A stretch of DNA of 64,000 bases, taken from contig NZ_SHKO01000002.1 in NCBI RefSeq assembly GCF_004217095.1, forward strand, positions 806,001-870,000, written 5' to 3'. Source of the stretch: Advenella incenata. Its GTDB lineage: Bacteria; Pseudomonadota; Gammaproteobacteria; Burkholderiales; Burkholderiaceae_B. Positions 51,746 through 60,533 of this stretch are shown piece by piece. Below the pieces are notes generated by a model, which saw nothing but the letters and a program-made list of their open reading frames with translations, ran no database searches and had not been told where the DNA came from. The position numbers were made by a program, and so were the translations under genes. Numbering within the stretch: position 1 is the stretch's first letter; every line of letters begins with the position of its first letter.

Positions 51746-52098
51746 GCTGCACCGCAATTCATCTCGCCTTAGGCCGCGTCTGTCGCATCGGTATTGGCAA
51801 GGCTGTTTAAGCTTTAAAACTGAGTCATTACCCCTTCATGCATAATGAGTGTGCCGTGGGGCAATGAAAGGACAGCAAATAGGGAGGGGCACATTGACGC
51901 GCCGATCGGCGCGCTCGCCATTCTATGAATGAAGCCGACGAAAGAATGAATTTTATTCACTTTAAATATGACTAATGCAATATAGACTGCCCCCTTTGCA
52001 TCACAAATGTCTAGATTGCTGAAATTAAAAGAAGAAAATTTGAGCAGCGTTAAATAGATAAATGTGGGTTATATCCTGGGAATTAAGGCAGCAGCATA

Positions 52099-53082
52099 AT
52101 GACTACAGAGTTTACATTTGCCATTAAGAGCACTTGTTTCGATGAAGACTATCGTCCTTCAGACAATACGCGAATTACCACCAACTTTGCCAATCTGGCC
52201 AGAGGCGAGAGCCGGCAAGAGAACCTGCGCAATACCCTTAAGATGATTGACAATCGTTTTAATGCCCTGGCGCATTGGGACAACCCCACTGGCGACCGCT
52301 ATAGCGTCAACCTTGAAATTATCTCAGTTGAAATGCGCTTTGAAGGTCAAAGCAATGGTCGCGACCTGCCTGTGATTGAAATATTAAAGACGAGCGTAGT
52401 TGATCGTAAAACCAACGAATGCATTGAGGGTATTGTAGGAAACAATTTTTCTTCGTACGTGCGAGATTATGACTTTAGCGTGCTGCTGCCGGAATACGCC
52501 AGGCATCAGCCCGAATTCGGCGCGCCCGAGGATTTTGGACAATTGCATGGCAAGTTGTTCAAGTGCTTTGTGAATTCAAAGACTTACAAGGATAATTTCG
52601 CCAAAGCGCCTGTTATATGCCTGAGCGTGTCGAGCAGCAAGACCTATCATCGTTCTGAAAATCAGCACCCCGTGTTGGGCGTGGAATACCACCAAGATGA
52701 ATATTCATTGACTGACGAGTACTTCAAAAAAATGGGGATGAAGGCCCGCTATTTTATGCCTGCCAATAGTGCGGCGCCGTTGGCCTTTTATTTTTCCGGC
52801 GATTTGCTGCGTGATTATACGGACCTTGAGCTCATTAGCACCATCAGCACGATGGACACCTTCCAGAAAATTTATCGGCCAGAGATTTACAACGCAAACT
52901 CTATCGCAGGCAAGTCTTATCAGCCGAGTTTGAAGCACCAGGATTATTCGTTGACCCGGATTGTTTACGATCGGGAGGAACGTAGCCGGCTGGCGGCCGA
53001 GCAGGGAAGGTATGCAGAGGAGCATTTCATCAAACCATACCGGGCGATTCTTGAGCAATGGTCCGCGCACTCCCATCTTTGA
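52099..53082 (+). CDS. mesX: MesX, DUF1852 partner of core methionine synthase
   Basis: Protein of 327 residues of family DUF1852. It starts with FTFAIKSTCFDEDYRPSDNT and carries NFANLARGESRQENLRNTL, the conserved block before a metal-type region. These proteins are encoded next to the short methionine synthase MesD and are needed for its oxygen-dependent activity. Here the mesD-like gene begins 15 bp after the stop, and a flavin reductase follows, matching that arrangement. Cytoplasmic. The name is given by family and gene order. Confidence 0.88.
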   Translation: MTTEFTFAIKSTCFDEDYRPSDNTRITTNFANLARGESRQENLRNTLKMIDNRFNALAHWDNPTGDRYSVNLEIISVEMRFEGQSNGRDLPVIEILKTSVVDRKTNECIEGIVGNNFSSYVRDYDFSVLLPEYARHQPEFGAPEDFGQLHGKLFKCFVNSKTYKDNFAKAPVICLSVSSSKTYHRSENQHPVLGVEYHQDEYSLTDEYFKKMGMKARYFMPANSAAPLAFYFSGDLLRDYTDLELISTISTMDTFQKIYRPEIYNANSIAGKSYQPSLKHQDYSLTRIVYDREERSRLAAEQGRYAEEHFIKPYRAILEQWSAHSHL

Positions 53083-53097
53083 GAACCCAAACACACC

Positions 53098-54138
53098 ATG
53101 ACTACTATTGTGAAAAAATTATTACCCACTTCAACGGCTGGCAGCCTGCCTAAACCCGCCTGGCTTGCCGAACCGGAAAAACTCTGGTCCCCCTGGAAAC
53201 TGCAGGAAGAGGGATTGATCGAGGGCAAGCAAGATGCGTTGCGACTGTCTTTACAGGAACAACAGCACGCGGGGATTGATATCGTTAGCGATGGTGAACA
53301 AACGCGCCAGCATTTCGTGACAACCTTCATTGAACACCTGGAAGGTGTGGATTTCGAGAACCGCAAGACCGTTAGAATTCGTGATCGCTATGATGCGAGC
53401 GTGCCAACGGTCGCGGGTGCCGTCGCCCGGCGCAAGCCCGTGTTTGTTGACGACGCCCGGTTTTTGCGTCAACAGACTAATCAACCGATCAAATGGGCCT
53501 TACCGGGTCCCATGACGATGATCGATACCCTGTATGATGCTCACTATCAAAGTCGCGAAAAACTGGCTTGGGAATTTGCCAAGATTCTTAATCAGGAAGC
53601 CAAAGAGCTGGAGGCTGCGGGTGTCGATATCATCCAATTTGACGAACCCGCTTTCAATGTGTTCTTTGATGAGGTGAATGATTGGGGTGTCGCTACGCTG
53701 GAAAGAGCCATTGAAGGACTAAAGTGTGAAACCGCGGTTCATATTTGCTATGGCTACGGCATCAAAGCGAATACGGATTGGAAAAAGACGCTGGGATCCG
53801 AGTGGCGGCAGTATGAAGAAGCGTTCCCCAAGTTGCAGAAGTCCAGTATCGATATTGTCTCGCTGGAATGCCAAAACTCGCGCGTTCCCATGGATCTGAT
53901 CGAACTGATTCGCGGTAAAAAAGTGATGGTGGGCGCCATTGATGTGGCCACAAACACCATTGAAACACCCGCTGAAGTGGCCGATACGCTGCGAAAAGCC
54001 CTGCAGTTCGTGGATGCCGATAAGCTCTATCCGTGCACCAATTGCGGCATGGCGCCATTGTCGCGTAGCGTCGCCAGAGGCAAGCTAAATGCGTTGAGTG
54101 CCGGAGCGGACATCGTTCGCAGGGAACTGGCCAACTGA
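53098..54138 (+). CDS. mesD: MesD, folate-independent core methionine synthase
   Basis: Cobalamin-independent methionine synthase of the short type, 346 residues, corresponding only to the C-terminal catalytic half of MetE; it transfers a methyl group to homocysteine to make methionine without the folate-binding N-terminal half. It has the homocysteine region STAGSLPKP and VSDGEQTR, IIQFDEPAFN, and zinc ligands in VHICYGYG (H-x-C), SLEC and YPCTNCGM. Genes for MesX (upstream, 15 bp gap) and a flavin reductase (downstream) support the oxygen-dependent MesD assignment over a generic MetE-like label. The methyl donor is unknown. Confidence 0.9.
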   Translation: MTTIVKKLLPTSTAGSLPKPAWLAEPEKLWSPWKLQEEGLIEGKQDALRLSLQEQQHAGIDIVSDGEQTRQHFVTTFIEHLEGVDFENRKTVRIRDRYDASVPTVAGAVARRKPVFVDDARFLRQQTNQPIKWALPGPMTMIDTLYDAHYQSREKLAWEFAKILNQEAKELEAAGVDIIQFDEPAFNVFFDEVNDWGVATLERAIEGLKCETAVHICYGYGIKANTDWKKTLGSEWRQYEEAFPKLQKSSIDIVSLECQNSRVPMDLIELIRGKKVMVGAIDVATNTIETPAEVADTLRKALQFVDADKLYPCTNCGMAPLSRSVARGKLNALSAGADIVRRELAN

Positions 54139-54270
54139 TTTTCTGTTGGGGCATGGTCGTTGCGAGCTGCTCGTGACGACCAGGCACGGGCTAAGGACGA
54201 ACGTCTGGCTACCTGGCCGGACTGCTTTCCCTTAGCACTTTCAAGCTACTTCCTGTATTTCAATTGCATC

Positions 54271-54780
54271 ATGTCACTTTCCACTACTGCGATTGAGCCT
54301 TTGCGTTTTCGCGAAGCGCTCGGGCACTACGCTTCCGGCATCACGGTGATCACATCGCACTTCGAAGACGAGCCCATTGGCTTTACCTGCCAGTCGTTTC
54401 ATAGCGTGTCCATGGACCCGCCGCTGGTGTCGTTCAACGTGATGACGCGTTCGGCCAGCTATCCCAAAATTCGCCAGGCAGGTCGCTTCGTTGTCAATAT
54501 TCTGTCCGACGAGCAGGTGGCGCTTTCCAGGCAGTTCGCCCAAAGCGGCACGGACAAGTGGCGCGACGTCCAGTGGCAGGCGTCGCCCCTGGGTAGCCCG
54601 ATCCTTGCCGGCTGCCTTCACTGGCTTGATTGCGAAATATATGCTGAATACGCTGCCGGGGATCACTTGATTGTTATTGGTCAAGTGAAATCGTTGAAGT
54701 TGCAGGAGGATGCCCGCTTGCAGCCGTTGCTGTATTTCAAAGGGCAGTATCGAAACATCGCCACGCCTTGCGCAGTTTGA
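54271..54780 (+). CDS. flavin reductase-like protein
   Basis: FMN-binding reductase of about 169 residues with the flavin-reductase-like split-barrel: REALGHYASGITVITSHFED, GFTCQSFHSVSMDPPLVSFN, RFVVNILSDEQVALSRQFAQ, and a C-terminal GQYRNIATP. It supplies reduced flavin to monooxygenases. The position behind mesX and mesD suggests that it feeds the oxygen-dependent step of methionine synthesis; it could also serve the LLM monooxygenase at 36965. The start is ATG 54271 without a clear ribosome-binding site; the frame extends upstream to 54160. Confidence 0.85.
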   Translation: MSLSTTAIEPLRFREALGHYASGITVITSHFEDEPIGFTCQSFHSVSMDPPLVSFNVMTRSASYPKIRQAGRFVVNILSDEQVALSRQFAQSGTDKWRDVQWQASPLGSPILAGCLHWLDCEIYAEYAAGDHLIVIGQVKSLKLQEDARLQPLLYFKGQYRNIATPCAV

Positions 54781-54802
54781 CAGTGTCAGCGAGCAGTCTA
54801 TG

Positions 54803-55741
54803 TTACGGCGTAACCCCTTCTATCTGCGCCAGGATAGGTTCGACCTGTTGACGCAGCCATTCGGACGCCGGGTCTCGATCTGAATGCGCCGCCCAAACCA
54901 TCGAAATGGGTGTCACGGTAAAGTCGAACGGCACCGGACTGGTCGCCAGCCCCATCAATGGCCCGTAGCAGTTGGCGATCCGTGACGGCAGGGTGGTAAT
55001 GACTGGCGTGGACATAACGGTGCTGAGCACGGTCAGAAACTCCGGCGCCGCCATAACCACATCGACTTCCACGTTGGCGGTGCGCATCGCATACTCCAAA
55101 CAGCCGCGGATACTCGCGTTTTGGGAAACCAACGCATGCCGCTGCGCCAGGTAGGCGCTCTGGCTGATAGGCACCGCCAGATCAAGCAATTTGGGGTTGA
55201 AGCAGCACGTTAGTGATTGTTCAAAGAGCAATTTGCGGCGGTGCCGCTCGGCGCCGTCGCCAAAACAGCCGACCGCCAGATCGATCACGCCATCATCTAA
55301 CATCCGGTGTACCTCGTCCGGCTGTGCCGGTCGTGCCAACAGTTTGATGCCCGGCGCGTAGCTTTGAACCTGGGCGGTCAGGCTCGGCATCAGCAGAACC
55401 TCCAACTCGCTCGAAAAGCCGATTGAGAACGTCCGCGTTTCTTCCTGCGGGCGGAAGGTTTCGCGTGTCGTGATGGCATGCTGTGCCTGCTCGAGCAGCC
55501 GGCCGATCGGCAACGCCAGGGCGAGCGCGCGCGGCGTCGGTTTCATCACCTGCCCGACGCGGATGAAGAGCTCGTCATCCAGCAGCAGGCGCAGCGTACT
55601 GAGGTTATGACTCATCGCCGACTGCTTGATTTTCAGACGGGTTGCCGCGCGGGTGACGCTGTGCTCGCGCATCAGGGCGTCAAAGGCCACCAGCAAATTC
55701 AGGTCGAAAGACCATAAATTGAAATGATCGATGGAGGACAT
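54803..55741 (-). CDS. LysR-family regulator (NodD/LeuO-like)
   Basis: Regulator of about 312 residues. The N-terminus WSFDLNLLVAFDALMREHSV, TRAATRLKIKQSAMSHNLST, LFIRVGQVMKPTPRA is the NodD/NahR/LeuO pattern (DLNLLxxFDAL). The effector domain follows. The start is ATG 55741; the frame extends eleven residues upstream without similarity. It is divergent from the metallo-hydrolase and alpha/beta hydrolase pair (55817, 56731), which it likely activates. Confidence 0.9.
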   Translation of the reverse strand: MSSIDHFNLWSFDLNLLVAFDALMREHSVTRAATRLKIKQSAMSHNLSTLRLLLDDELFIRVGQVMKPTPRALALALPIGRLLEQAQHAITTRETFRPQEETRTFSIGFSSELEVLLMPSLTAQVQSYAPGIKLLARPAQPDEVHRMLDDGVIDLAVGCFGDGAERHRRKLLFEQSLTCCFNPKLLDLAVPISQSAYLAQRHALVSQNASIRGCLEYAMRTANVEVDVVMAAPEFLTVLSTVMSTPVITTLPSRIANCYGPLMGLATSPVPFDFTVTPISMVWAAHSDRDPASEWLRQQVEPILAQIEGVTP

Positions 55742-55816
55742 TATTTGAATCGATTTGTTAAATACATACCGCAAGTTTAAACTACAAACATGATTTCAAC
55801 CAGCGGGATTTTCAAC

Positions 55817-56710
55817 ATGATTCATCCGAACAAAACGTACAAGATAGGCGACGTTACCGTCACAAAAATCGAAGAAATGCGCCTGAATGTGGCAACACCG
55901 GCATTCCTCTACCCGAACTGGGACGCAGCCGAACTTAACCCTAATCTGCACTGGCTGACGCCAAGTAATATGGACGCAGGCACCGGTAATCTGATCCAGA
56001 GCATCCATGCCTGGCTGGTGCGCACGCCAGAGCATACTATCCTGATCGATACCGGCTCGGGCAACGACAAGGAGCGGCCACGCAACCCGATTTTTCACCA
56101 ACTGAGCACGCCCTTCCTGCAACGCCTTGCCGCCGCAGGCGTGCAGCCCGAAGACGTTGACTACGTGCTGCACACCCACCTGCATGTCGATCACGTCGGC
56201 TGGAACACGCAACTGATCGACGGCCGCTGGGTGCCGACCTTTCCTAATGCCCGCCACGTGTTCTCTCAGGCGGAAGAGGACTACTACGGCAGCCCTGACA
56301 GCCACAACGAAGTGAACGTGCCCAGCTTCGGCGTGTTCGAGGATAGCGTGGCGCCGATCATCGCCTCCGGCCAGGCCGAACGCATCAGCAACGAGGGCGG
56401 TGACTACCTGGAGCACTTTAGCTTCCGTCCGACCAAGGGTCACAGCATCGGCCATATGTCGATCGAACTGTGCTCCAGGGGTGAGACAGCGCTGTTCACC
56501 GGCGATGTGATGCACCACCCAATGCAAGTGGTGCGACCGGACTGGAACTCGGTATTTTGCGAGTGGCAGGAGGCCGCGCGCGCATCGCGCCGCTGGGTGC
56601 TGGAGCAAGGCGCCGAACACAATATGCTGCTGTTTACCCCGCACTTTGCGGAAACCTCAGCCGGCTATGTGACACGTCAGGGCGATCGTTTCGCCTGGCG
56701 CTACGAGTAA
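55817..56710 (+). CDS. metallo-beta-lactamase-fold hydrolase
   Basis: Zinc-dependent hydrolase of about 297 residues. The metal site is TCHLHVDH-like: HTHLHVDHVGWN (HxHxDH), with a later histidine in GHSIGHMSIEL, the Asp in LFTGDVMHHP and a final histidine in TPHFAETSAG. This is the quorum-quenching lactonase / AttM-like shape rather than a true beta-lactamase. GC content and codon use are higher than in the mesX-mesD operon. The start could also be ATG 55790 (nine residues more). The next gene follows after 20 bp and is probably in the same operon. Confidence 0.88.
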   Translation: MIHPNKTYKIGDVTVTKIEEMRLNVATPAFLYPNWDAAELNPNLHWLTPSNMDAGTGNLIQSIHAWLVRTPEHTILIDTGSGNDKERPRNPIFHQLSTPFLQRLAAAGVQPEDVDYVLHTHLHVDHVGWNTQLIDGRWVPTFPNARHVFSQAEEDYYGSPDSHNEVNVPSFGVFEDSVAPIIASGQAERISNEGGDYLEHFSFRPTKGHSIGHMSIELCSRGETALFTGDVMHHPMQVVRPDWNSVFCEWQEAARASRRWVLEQGAEHNMLLFTPHFAETSAGYVTRQGDRFAWRYE

Positions 56711-56730
56711 TGGATCAGGAGCTACTTATC

Positions 56731-57777
56731 ATGAGTGAGAACATTGTTATCAACGGAACCGAAGTTATCTTCGAGCAACTGCGCGTTGCCACCAGCACAC
56801 CAGGCATCGACCTGTACGTGCGCAATAAGCGCTCCGCTGCGTTAAAGACATTTACGCCGGAACGCACGATTGTGATGGTGCATGGCGCCACCTTCTCGTC
56901 CGGCAGTCTGTACGACGTACCGTTCAATGGCATGTCGTTCATCGACTACCTCGCCGCCGCGGGCTATGACGTCTACGCGCTGGATGTACGCGGTTACGGC
57001 CATTCGGCTCGGCCGCCGGAAATGGAGCTGCCGGCCGAGCAGAGCCAGCCAGTAGTCAAGACCGATACCGGCGTGGCGGACCTTGGCACCGTGGTCGACT
57101 ATGTGCTGAAACGGCGCAGTCTGCAGAAAGTGTCCGTGTTTGGCATGTCCTGGGGCGGCACGGTCGCAGGCGCCTATACCAGCCGCAATAACGACAAGGT
57201 GCATAAGCTGGCCCTGCTTGCGCCACAGTGGCTGAGCGACAAGCCGATTCCGATCGACGCCGGCGGCAAACTCGACGCCTGGCGCCTGGTCCCGGTGCGG
57301 CAGAGCAAGGAACGGTGGCTGAGCACCGCGCCGGAACAGGGCCGTGCATCCCTGGTGCCGGAAGGCTGGTTCGAGCAATGGGCTGACTTCACCCTGGCCG
57401 AGGATCCGTGGAGCCGCGAGCGCACGCCGGACCAACTGCGCGCAAGCAACGGCCCAATCCAGGACATCCGCGACTATTGGCGCGCCGGGCGCAAGTATTA
57501 TGAGCCAGCCGACATCCGGGTGCCGGTGCTGCTGGTTCACGGCGAGTGGGACGTAGACGTGCCGATCGATCTTGCACAGGCGCTGTTTTCTGAGCTTCGC
57601 AATGCGCCATATCGTCAGTGGGCGGAAATTGGCGAGGCCACCCATCTGCTGTTGCTGGAGAAGAATCGCTTGCTGGCGTTTCAGGCGGTCCGGGACTTCT
57701 ACGACCGCAGTTACACGCCAGAGACTGCGCAGCACGCACACCAGGCTTCACACGTTGCAGAGCTAAATCCGCTCTGA
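56731..57777 (+). CDS. alpha/beta hydrolase (carboxylester hydrolase-like)
   Basis: Hydrolase of about 348 residues. Motifs are IVMVHGATFSSGSLYD (oxyanion region), DVRGYGHSARPP, the nucleophile elbow FGMSWGGTVAG with Ser, the acid in HGEWDVDVP and the histidine in IGEATHLLLLEK. The start is ATG 56731 because CAGGAG lies at the right distance; an in-frame ATG at 56710 is weaker. Paired with the upstream metallo-hydrolase, it may act on the same ester or lactone in successive steps. It is cytoplasmic, with no signal peptide. Confidence 0.9.
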   Translation: MSENIVINGTEVIFEQLRVATSTPGIDLYVRNKRSAALKTFTPERTIVMVHGATFSSGSLYDVPFNGMSFIDYLAAAGYDVYALDVRGYGHSARPPEMELPAEQSQPVVKTDTGVADLGTVVDYVLKRRSLQKVSVFGMSWGGTVAGAYTSRNNDKVHKLALLAPQWLSDKPIPIDAGGKLDAWRLVPVRQSKERWLSTAPEQGRASLVPEGWFEQWADFTLAEDPWSRERTPDQLRASNGPIQDIRDYWRAGRKYYEPADIRVPVLLVHGEWDVDVPIDLAQALFSELRNAPYRQWAEIGEATHLLLLEKNRLLAFQAVRDFYDRSYTPETAQHAHQASHVAELNPL

Positions 57778-57805
57778 ACGCTGGTATTTGTTAGGGTTTT
57801 TAGAG

Positions 57806-57855
57806 TGGCGCCCCGTGCCGGAATCGAACCGGCACGCATTGCGGCGGGGGATTTT
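57806..57855 (-). other. tRNA-Leu-like 3' fragment, well preserved
   Basis: On the minus strand: an anticodon-stem remnant AAATCCCCC, the class II variable arm CGCCGCAATGC, a perfect T-arm (GTGCCGG, loop TTCGATT, CCGGCAC) and an acceptor end GGGGCGCCA. No 5' half is present, so it is not a complete gene. It is 29 bp after the alpha/beta hydrolase stop and resembles the fragment at 51693. This is the kind of sequence that a tRNA-targeting integrase leaves at one end of an element. Confidence 0.72.
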
Positions 57856-57906
57856 GAGGCGTTGTAGCTGCACTGTGCCGGAAGTTCGGCACAGTGCAAG
57901 AATGAC

Positions 57907-58140
57907 GATGACTGGAAAACGCGATGTTTACCTAATCATAGCGCCTCAGATAGAAGACCATAAGTCTGCATCGCAGCTGGTGTATAGCGCAAACCGGCAG
58001 CTGCTTGCGGCGCAAAAGCTTTTTCCACCGAAGACATTCAAGAGCCATAAGGGAGGTAGCAAAACCGTGGAGCAAGAATTTCTGTATCGGGTTAATGAAA
58101 TGAACGACAAGCCGTCGCCGCATAGTCGGACATGGCGTCT
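57907..58140 (+). pseudogene. Short coding relic containing the 90-bp repeat, copy 2
   Basis: A plus-strand frame reads RDVYLIIAPQIEDHKSASQL, then AANRQLLAAQKLF-like sequence, then NEMNDKPSPHSRTWRLHA, with codon use that looks coding. The final 90 bases (58051-58140) are the second copy of the repeat at 51529. It ends where the AraC gene on the other strand ends, so the original 3' part is missing. No family recognised; possibly the remainder of a mobile-element gene. Confidence 0.45.
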
Positions 58141-59143
58141 ACATGCGCATTTGAGCGTCACGGCTGGCTCCCGGAGACTGGCCTGTTATACGTTTGAAAG
58201 CGCGACTGAATGCGGCCTGAGACGTATAACCCAGCCGCTGTGCTACGGCGTCAATAGATACTTTGTCATGAGCCAACCATTGACTGGCCAGACGCATTTG
58301 CAACTGCGTGGCATAGCGTAAGGGTGGCACACCGATAGTGGCCTGGAATCGTTGCGCGAAAACGGAGCGAGAAATGTGTGATTCTGCGGCCAGCTCTGCG
58401 ACAGTCCAATCACGGCCGGGTTGCCGGTGCAATGCCAGTATGGCGCGAGCCAGCCGGGGATCACGTAGCGCAGCGACCAGACCAGAGGCGTTCTCGCAAC
58501 CGCATTCGATCCAGCCACGCACAATCATCGCCGCCGCCACCTCAGCCAGCCGTGCCATAATGCCGGCAAAACCGATTCGACCTGCGCAAATTTCACGTTT
58601 CATAGAATCAAGAATAGGCACTAAACCGGGGTAGCGTTCTGCCTGCGTGTCAGCCACCATAACGGTCGGCATCAGTTTACCTAACCCCTGCATACCGCCA
58701 AGATCAAACTCCATACAACCATAAAACAGAATCGCGCTTGGCGTGGGTTGCGTACTTGGGCAAGTGTTTACACCGCTGACCGTCTCTCCAAGAGGCGCAG
58801 CACCGAAGTTGTCGATATTGTGAACGGGAGTCTCTGGTTCGGATAGCAGCTGATGCGCTGCGCCCTGGGGAATTAACACCGCGTTGCCGGCTGACAACTC
58901 GTGCATGACCCCATCTTCGGTTCGCAAGATCGCTTTACCGACAGCCAGGAAATGGAAGTAAGCGTGTCCTACTTTGGGCTCAAAACCGATCCCAAAGCTT
59001 GGGCCTGTTTGAATGCGGCGGTACTGTACTCCGCGCAGGCGCATGCCGGCTAGTAGTTCGCTAATGAGTTCTGAGGATAGGGCGAATGGATTTTTCTGTG
59101 TCATTTCAGGAGTTTTGATCAAAACATCAAGACTTTTCATCAT
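58139..59143 (-). CDS. AraC-family regulator with cupin_6 domain
   Basis: Regulator of 334 residues. The N-terminal half is a cupin-type domain (AYFHFLAVGKAILRT, LSAGNAVLIPQGAAHQLLSE) with NIDNFG and CMEFDLGG; the C-terminal 100 residues hold two helix-turn-helix units (WTVAELAAESHISRSVFAQR, VSIDAVAQRLGYTSQAAFSR). It is divergent from the MFS transporter at 59203 with 59 bp between, which is the presumed target. The last residues (RDAQMRM) run into the repeat sequence at 58140, so the original C-terminus may have been replaced. Confidence 0.92.
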   Translation of the reverse strand: MMKSLDVLIKTPEMTQKNPFALSSELISELLAGMRLRGVQYRRIQTGPSFGIGFEPKVGHAYFHFLAVGKAILRTEDGVMHELSAGNAVLIPQGAAHQLLSEPETPVHNIDNFGAAPLGETVSGVNTCPSTQPTPSAILFYGCMEFDLGGMQGLGKLMPTVMVADTQAERYPGLVPILDSMKREICAGRIGFAGIMARLAEVAAAMIVRGWIECGCENASGLVAALRDPRLARAILALHRQPGRDWTVAELAAESHISRSVFAQRFQATIGVPPLRYATQLQMRLASQWLAHDKVSIDAVAQRLGYTSQAAFSRAFKRITGQSPGASRDAQMRM

Positions 59144-59202
59144 AGATCATCCGGATGTTTCGGTCTAGACTTTGGGCTGTAACTTTTTGAGGATTTGTTG
59201 AA

Positions 59203-60444
59203 ATGAGCAATGATGTCTGTGGCACGGTTTCTGTGCAAAGCGCTGTTAAACCATCCGGCGTGGAACCAGCCTGGATGGCTGTCTTCTCATTGGCAATGGG
59301 CGTATTCGGGTTATTAACGGCGGAGTACCTTCCCGCCAGCCTGTTGACACCCATGGCCTACGATTTTGGGGTATCGGAAGCGCTGGCTGGACAAGCCGTG
59401 ACCGTAACCGCTGTCGTTGCCTTGTTTGCCGGACTGCTGGTTCCGGGGCTCACGCGCATGCTTGACCGGCGCGTGGTGCTGTTGGGCTTTACGATATTGA
59501 TGATCGCCTCCAATCTGCTGGTGGCATTGTCGTCCAACCTGACCGTGTTACTGATTATGCGAATTCTGCTGGGCATCGCCCTGGGCGGCTTTTGGAGTAT
59601 GGCTGCTGCGGTGGCAATGCGCCTGGTCCCGGTAAGGCTCGTGCCACGGGCGCTCTCTATTATCTTCAGCGGCATTGCCGTCGGAACGGTGGTGTCTGTG
59701 CCGCTCGGCAGCTATCTGGGAGGCCTGTACGGCTGGCGCAGCGCATTTTTTGCAGCTGCTGCGGTTGGCGGGATCACGCTGATCTTCCAATTATTTACGC
59801 TTCCCAGCATGGCACCGCTCAGGATGGCACGAACAGCATCGGTTTTGGAGCTGCTGCGCCGGCCTGGAATTGGAATCGGTATGCTGGGTTGCGTGCTTGC
59901 CCATACTGGTCAATATGCGCTTTTCACTTATATTCGACCCGCTCTGGAAAGCCTGGCTCACATTGATATTGATGGTTTATCGCTCATGCTGCTGGGGTTC
60001 GGTGTCGCCAACTTTGTCGGTACACTTCTGGCTGGTTGGCTTATGGAACGTAGCTTGCGAGTCACACTGGTGCTAATGCCGGCTCTGGTTGGCGTCGCGG
60101 CGCTGGGCATGATCTGGCTGCCAGTGGAAAGTACAGGGTTGATGTTGTTGGTAGCCCTTTGGGGGCTGGCGTTCGGCGGTGTGCCGGTCGCCTGGTCCAA
60201 TTGGGTAGCGCGCGCGGTTCCCGATCAGGCGGAGACCGCAGGCGGTATGGTTGTTGCTTCGGTGCAGTCTTCCATTGCGGCAGGCGCAGCGCTAGGTGGT
60301 ATGGTATTTGGTTTCGGGGGCGTCACGGGCGTTTTCGTCATCGCTGGCGTCGTAATGCTGTTCGCTGCGTTGGTCATTGCTTTGCGTGTATCAATTGCAT
60401 CGTCCCAGCATGGGGAAGCAGTCAGCCCGGCTACGCAAAGCTGA
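59203..60444 (+). CDS. MFS efflux transporter (DHA1 type)
   Basis: Twelve-helix major facilitator of 413 residues. It shows the DHA1 pattern: MAVFSLAMGVFGLLTAEYLP near the N-terminus, the motif A-like RMLDRRVVLLGF after helix 2, and GIALGGFWSMAAAVAMRLVP with the antiporter-type glycines at helix 5. Related to NepI/AraJ-type exporters of nucleosides, sugars or drugs. It is controlled presumably by the divergent AraC regulator. The downstream ArsR gene is 89 bp away and has its own operator. Confidence 0.9.
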   Translation: MSNDVCGTVSVQSAVKPSGVEPAWMAVFSLAMGVFGLLTAEYLPASLLTPMAYDFGVSEALAGQAVTVTAVVALFAGLLVPGLTRMLDRRVVLLGFTILMIASNLLVALSSNLTVLLIMRILLGIALGGFWSMAAAVAMRLVPVRLVPRALSIIFSGIAVGTVVSVPLGSYLGGLYGWRSAFFAAAAVGGITLIFQLFTLPSMAPLRMARTASVLELLRRPGIGIGMLGCVLAHTGQYALFTYIRPALESLAHIDIDGLSLMLLGFGVANFVGTLLAGWLMERSLRVTLVLMPALVGVAALGMIWLPVESTGLMLLVALWGLAFGGVPVAWSNWVARAVPDQAETAGGMVVASVQSSIAAGAALGGMVFGFGGVTGVFVIAGVVMLFAALVIALRVSIASSQHGEAVSPATQS

Positions 60445-60504
60445 GCCGCGTAAATCGACTTCCAAACGTCCCTTTGATGGCTGAACACTACTCGATAAAT
60501 TGAC

Positions 60505-60524
60505 ATATCGGTAAATTTCGATAT
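60505..60524 (+). promoter_or_regulatory. ArsR operator, copy 1
   Basis: ATATCG-N8-CGATAT, a perfect 20-bp dyad, ending 9 bp before the start of the ArsR-type gene. The identical arrangement recurs at 60852-60871 before the next gene, so one regulator probably controls both. Confidence 0.85.
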
Positions 60525-60533
60525 AATCGAGTT

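Larger units (their letters stand above)
51437..52098. other. Spacer with repeat and tRNA-like fragment upstream of mesX
   Basis: About 660 bp without a supported gene. It holds the 90-bp repeat copy and the tRNA-Leu-like 3' end described separately, then an AT-rich stretch (51940-52080) that should contain the promoter of the methionine synthase operon. No riboswitch structure was recognised, though none could be computed. Confidence 0.55.

Noticed and set aside
55796-56644. Long minus-strand frame opposite the metallo-hydrolase gene
   Set aside because: It is a shadow frame of a GC-rich gene whose plus-strand product has a full metal-binding motif set.
57806-57855. Complete tRNA-Leu gene
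   Set aside because: The T-arm, variable arm and acceptor 3' end are present, but no D-arm, anticodon stem 5' half or acceptor 5' end can be found.
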